Source: Diploscapter coronatus (lineage: Eukaryota > Nematoda > Chromadorea > Rhabditida > Rhabditidae). From it: a stretch of DNA of 64,000 bases. Made by a program: the position numbers and the translations under genes. The notes below the pieces were generated by a model. The model saw only the letters and a list, made by a program, of their open reading frames with translations, searched no databases and was not told the DNA's origin. Within the stretch, counting starts at the first letter, position 1, and each line of letters opens with the position of its first letter. The stretch is taken from assembly GCA_964036155.1 (NCBI GenBank), contig OZ038422.1:56815201-56879200 (forward strand), read 5' to 3'. This document shows positions 63,151-64,000 of the stretch, piece after piece.

Positions 63151-63759
63151 TAATTCTTTTTTACTTTATCTGAACGATTACAGAATTTTAAATTACAACA
63201 TTTGTTTAGTGTTTGATAACTAGAGAAAGAATAATTTTAAAATTTTGAAAATACCAAGACTACGATAGGATTTTTGGGTAAAGAATCTCTTAAAATCGCT
63301 GTTTCGTACAAATTGATTCCTTGACTCCCATCTTTGCTAATTCTGTTTCAATTGTACTCAGCGAGGTGATGTGAATTTGATATAGCAGAAATTAGTAGCA
63401 ATCTCTATTCTCAGGCTACATACAAAGTCACGGTTAATTATTTGATCGGTTTGTATCACGAGAGAAATATCGAAATAACTGAAAATTCACCGAAATCAAA
63501 ATGATATTTCTCATAACATAGCACTTCTAGAATTTCTCAAATGATAGGAAATCTGAAAGTGCATGTTCTTCTATAGACAGAATTTGATATTTCTGATCGG
63601 AAAATTGTAAAATTATGCAAATGATTTCTGTTTTGCTCATATTGATATTCATGTCACTGTTCAAAAATGTCAGTTTGACAGAAAATAGCCTTGAACTATC
63701 CTTCGTTTTTGATCGATCCTCAATCAATTAGTCAATCACTCCTAGTCACACAATAATCG

Positions 63760-63995
63760 ATGTCTCATCTCTCCGAGTCACTCCTTTACAATCCCTCTGC
63801 CCTCTCGCGTCGTTACATCAACCTGCCCATCTTCAGTAAGATGTGTCTTGTTTGATCTGCCTCTAACAGTCACAGTTTCGTCCACAAGTCTTCTTCTCCC
63901 TCTCTCCATCTCTGTCTCCATCTCCTTCTCCTGCTTCCCCCGTCTTCCTCTTTTTCATCTCTTCGATTTCTTCCCACTCCTTGCCCGTTTTGACT
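63760..63995 (+). CDS. possible 5' part of a gene leaving the window
   Basis: The frame starting ATGTCTCATCTCTCC at 63760 encodes a non-biased peptide ending LSRRYINLPIF. It reaches a good donor (cttca|gtaagatg) at 63835/63836. A very short intron (63836-63869, 34 nt, ending ctaacag) could join a Ser/Leu-rich continuation that is open to the end of the window. The family is not recognised. Without the splice, the frame stops after 31 codons. Low confidence. Confidence 0.2.
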
Positions 63996-64000
63996 CTCTC

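Larger units (their letters stand above)
58527..63759. other. gene-poor 5.2-kb region
   Basis: No exon with family resemblance was found on either strand. Open frames up to 135 codons (for example 60704-61111) are Phe/Leu/Ser-rich and lack plausible splice context. The region contains two copies of one inverted-repeat element (about 61.7 and 63.1 kb), listed separately. It could be a large first intron, a promoter domain, or true intergenic DNA. Confidence 0.45.

Overview
The window is animal nuclear DNA. Fifteen protein-coding genes can be read almost completely by splicing exons by eye, and every model below keeps an open frame from start to stop. Exons are GC-richer than the AT-rich introns. 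Most acceptors are short TTTTCAG/TTTCAG/TTGCAG types without a long polypyrimidine tract. Many introns are short (several of 43-60 nt), and 5'UTRs are very short. In most genes an AG splice acceptor lies only 0-17 nt upstream of the ATG, and small unrelated genes sit head to tail a few hundred bases apart. Together this suggests a spliced-leader trans-splicing animal with operons, most like a nematode or another small invertebrate. The species cannot be named from the sequence alone.

Layout. 1-1.9 kb: non-coding, with a tRNA-derived SINE. 1.9-15.0 kb (+): an ABCC1/MRP1-type ABC transporter with 42 exons and about 1520 aa. 15.98-20.57 kb (+): a run of five small genes, MED9-like, RABIF (MSS4), LSM3, UXT and CENP-X, which looks like one operon; the first two overlap in different frames. 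20.97-31.69 kb (-): transcribed right to left as ANKLE2, MAIP1, a Rab19/43-like GTPase, and EMC3. 32.2-39.7 kb (+): UBE2I (UBC9), a nucleoredoxin-like thioredoxin-fold protein, and JMJD6. 40.7-53.3 kb (-): DDAH, EDF1 (MBF1), and ATP13A1 (P5A-ATPase), read right to left. 55.4-58.5 kb (+): TMEM144. 58.5-63.8 kb: gene-poor, with two copies of one inverted-repeat element. At 63.76 kb there is a possible first exon of another gene that leaves the window.

Functionally these are conserved housekeeping genes: RNA processing and transcription (LSM3, MED9, EDF1), chromatin and mitosis (CENP-X, ANKLE2, UBC9, JMJD6), ER membrane insertion and quality control (EMC3, ATP13A1), membrane traffic (RABIF, Rab), mitochondria (MAIP1) and transport (ABCC1, TMEM144). 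I see no defence locus, phage, CRISPR array or biosynthetic cluster. The parts most worth a second look are the MED9/RABIF shared exon, the Rab with altered G3 and G4 motifs, an apparent GT-AT intron in the thioredoxin-like gene, and several short non-autonomous transposons with readable target-site duplications.
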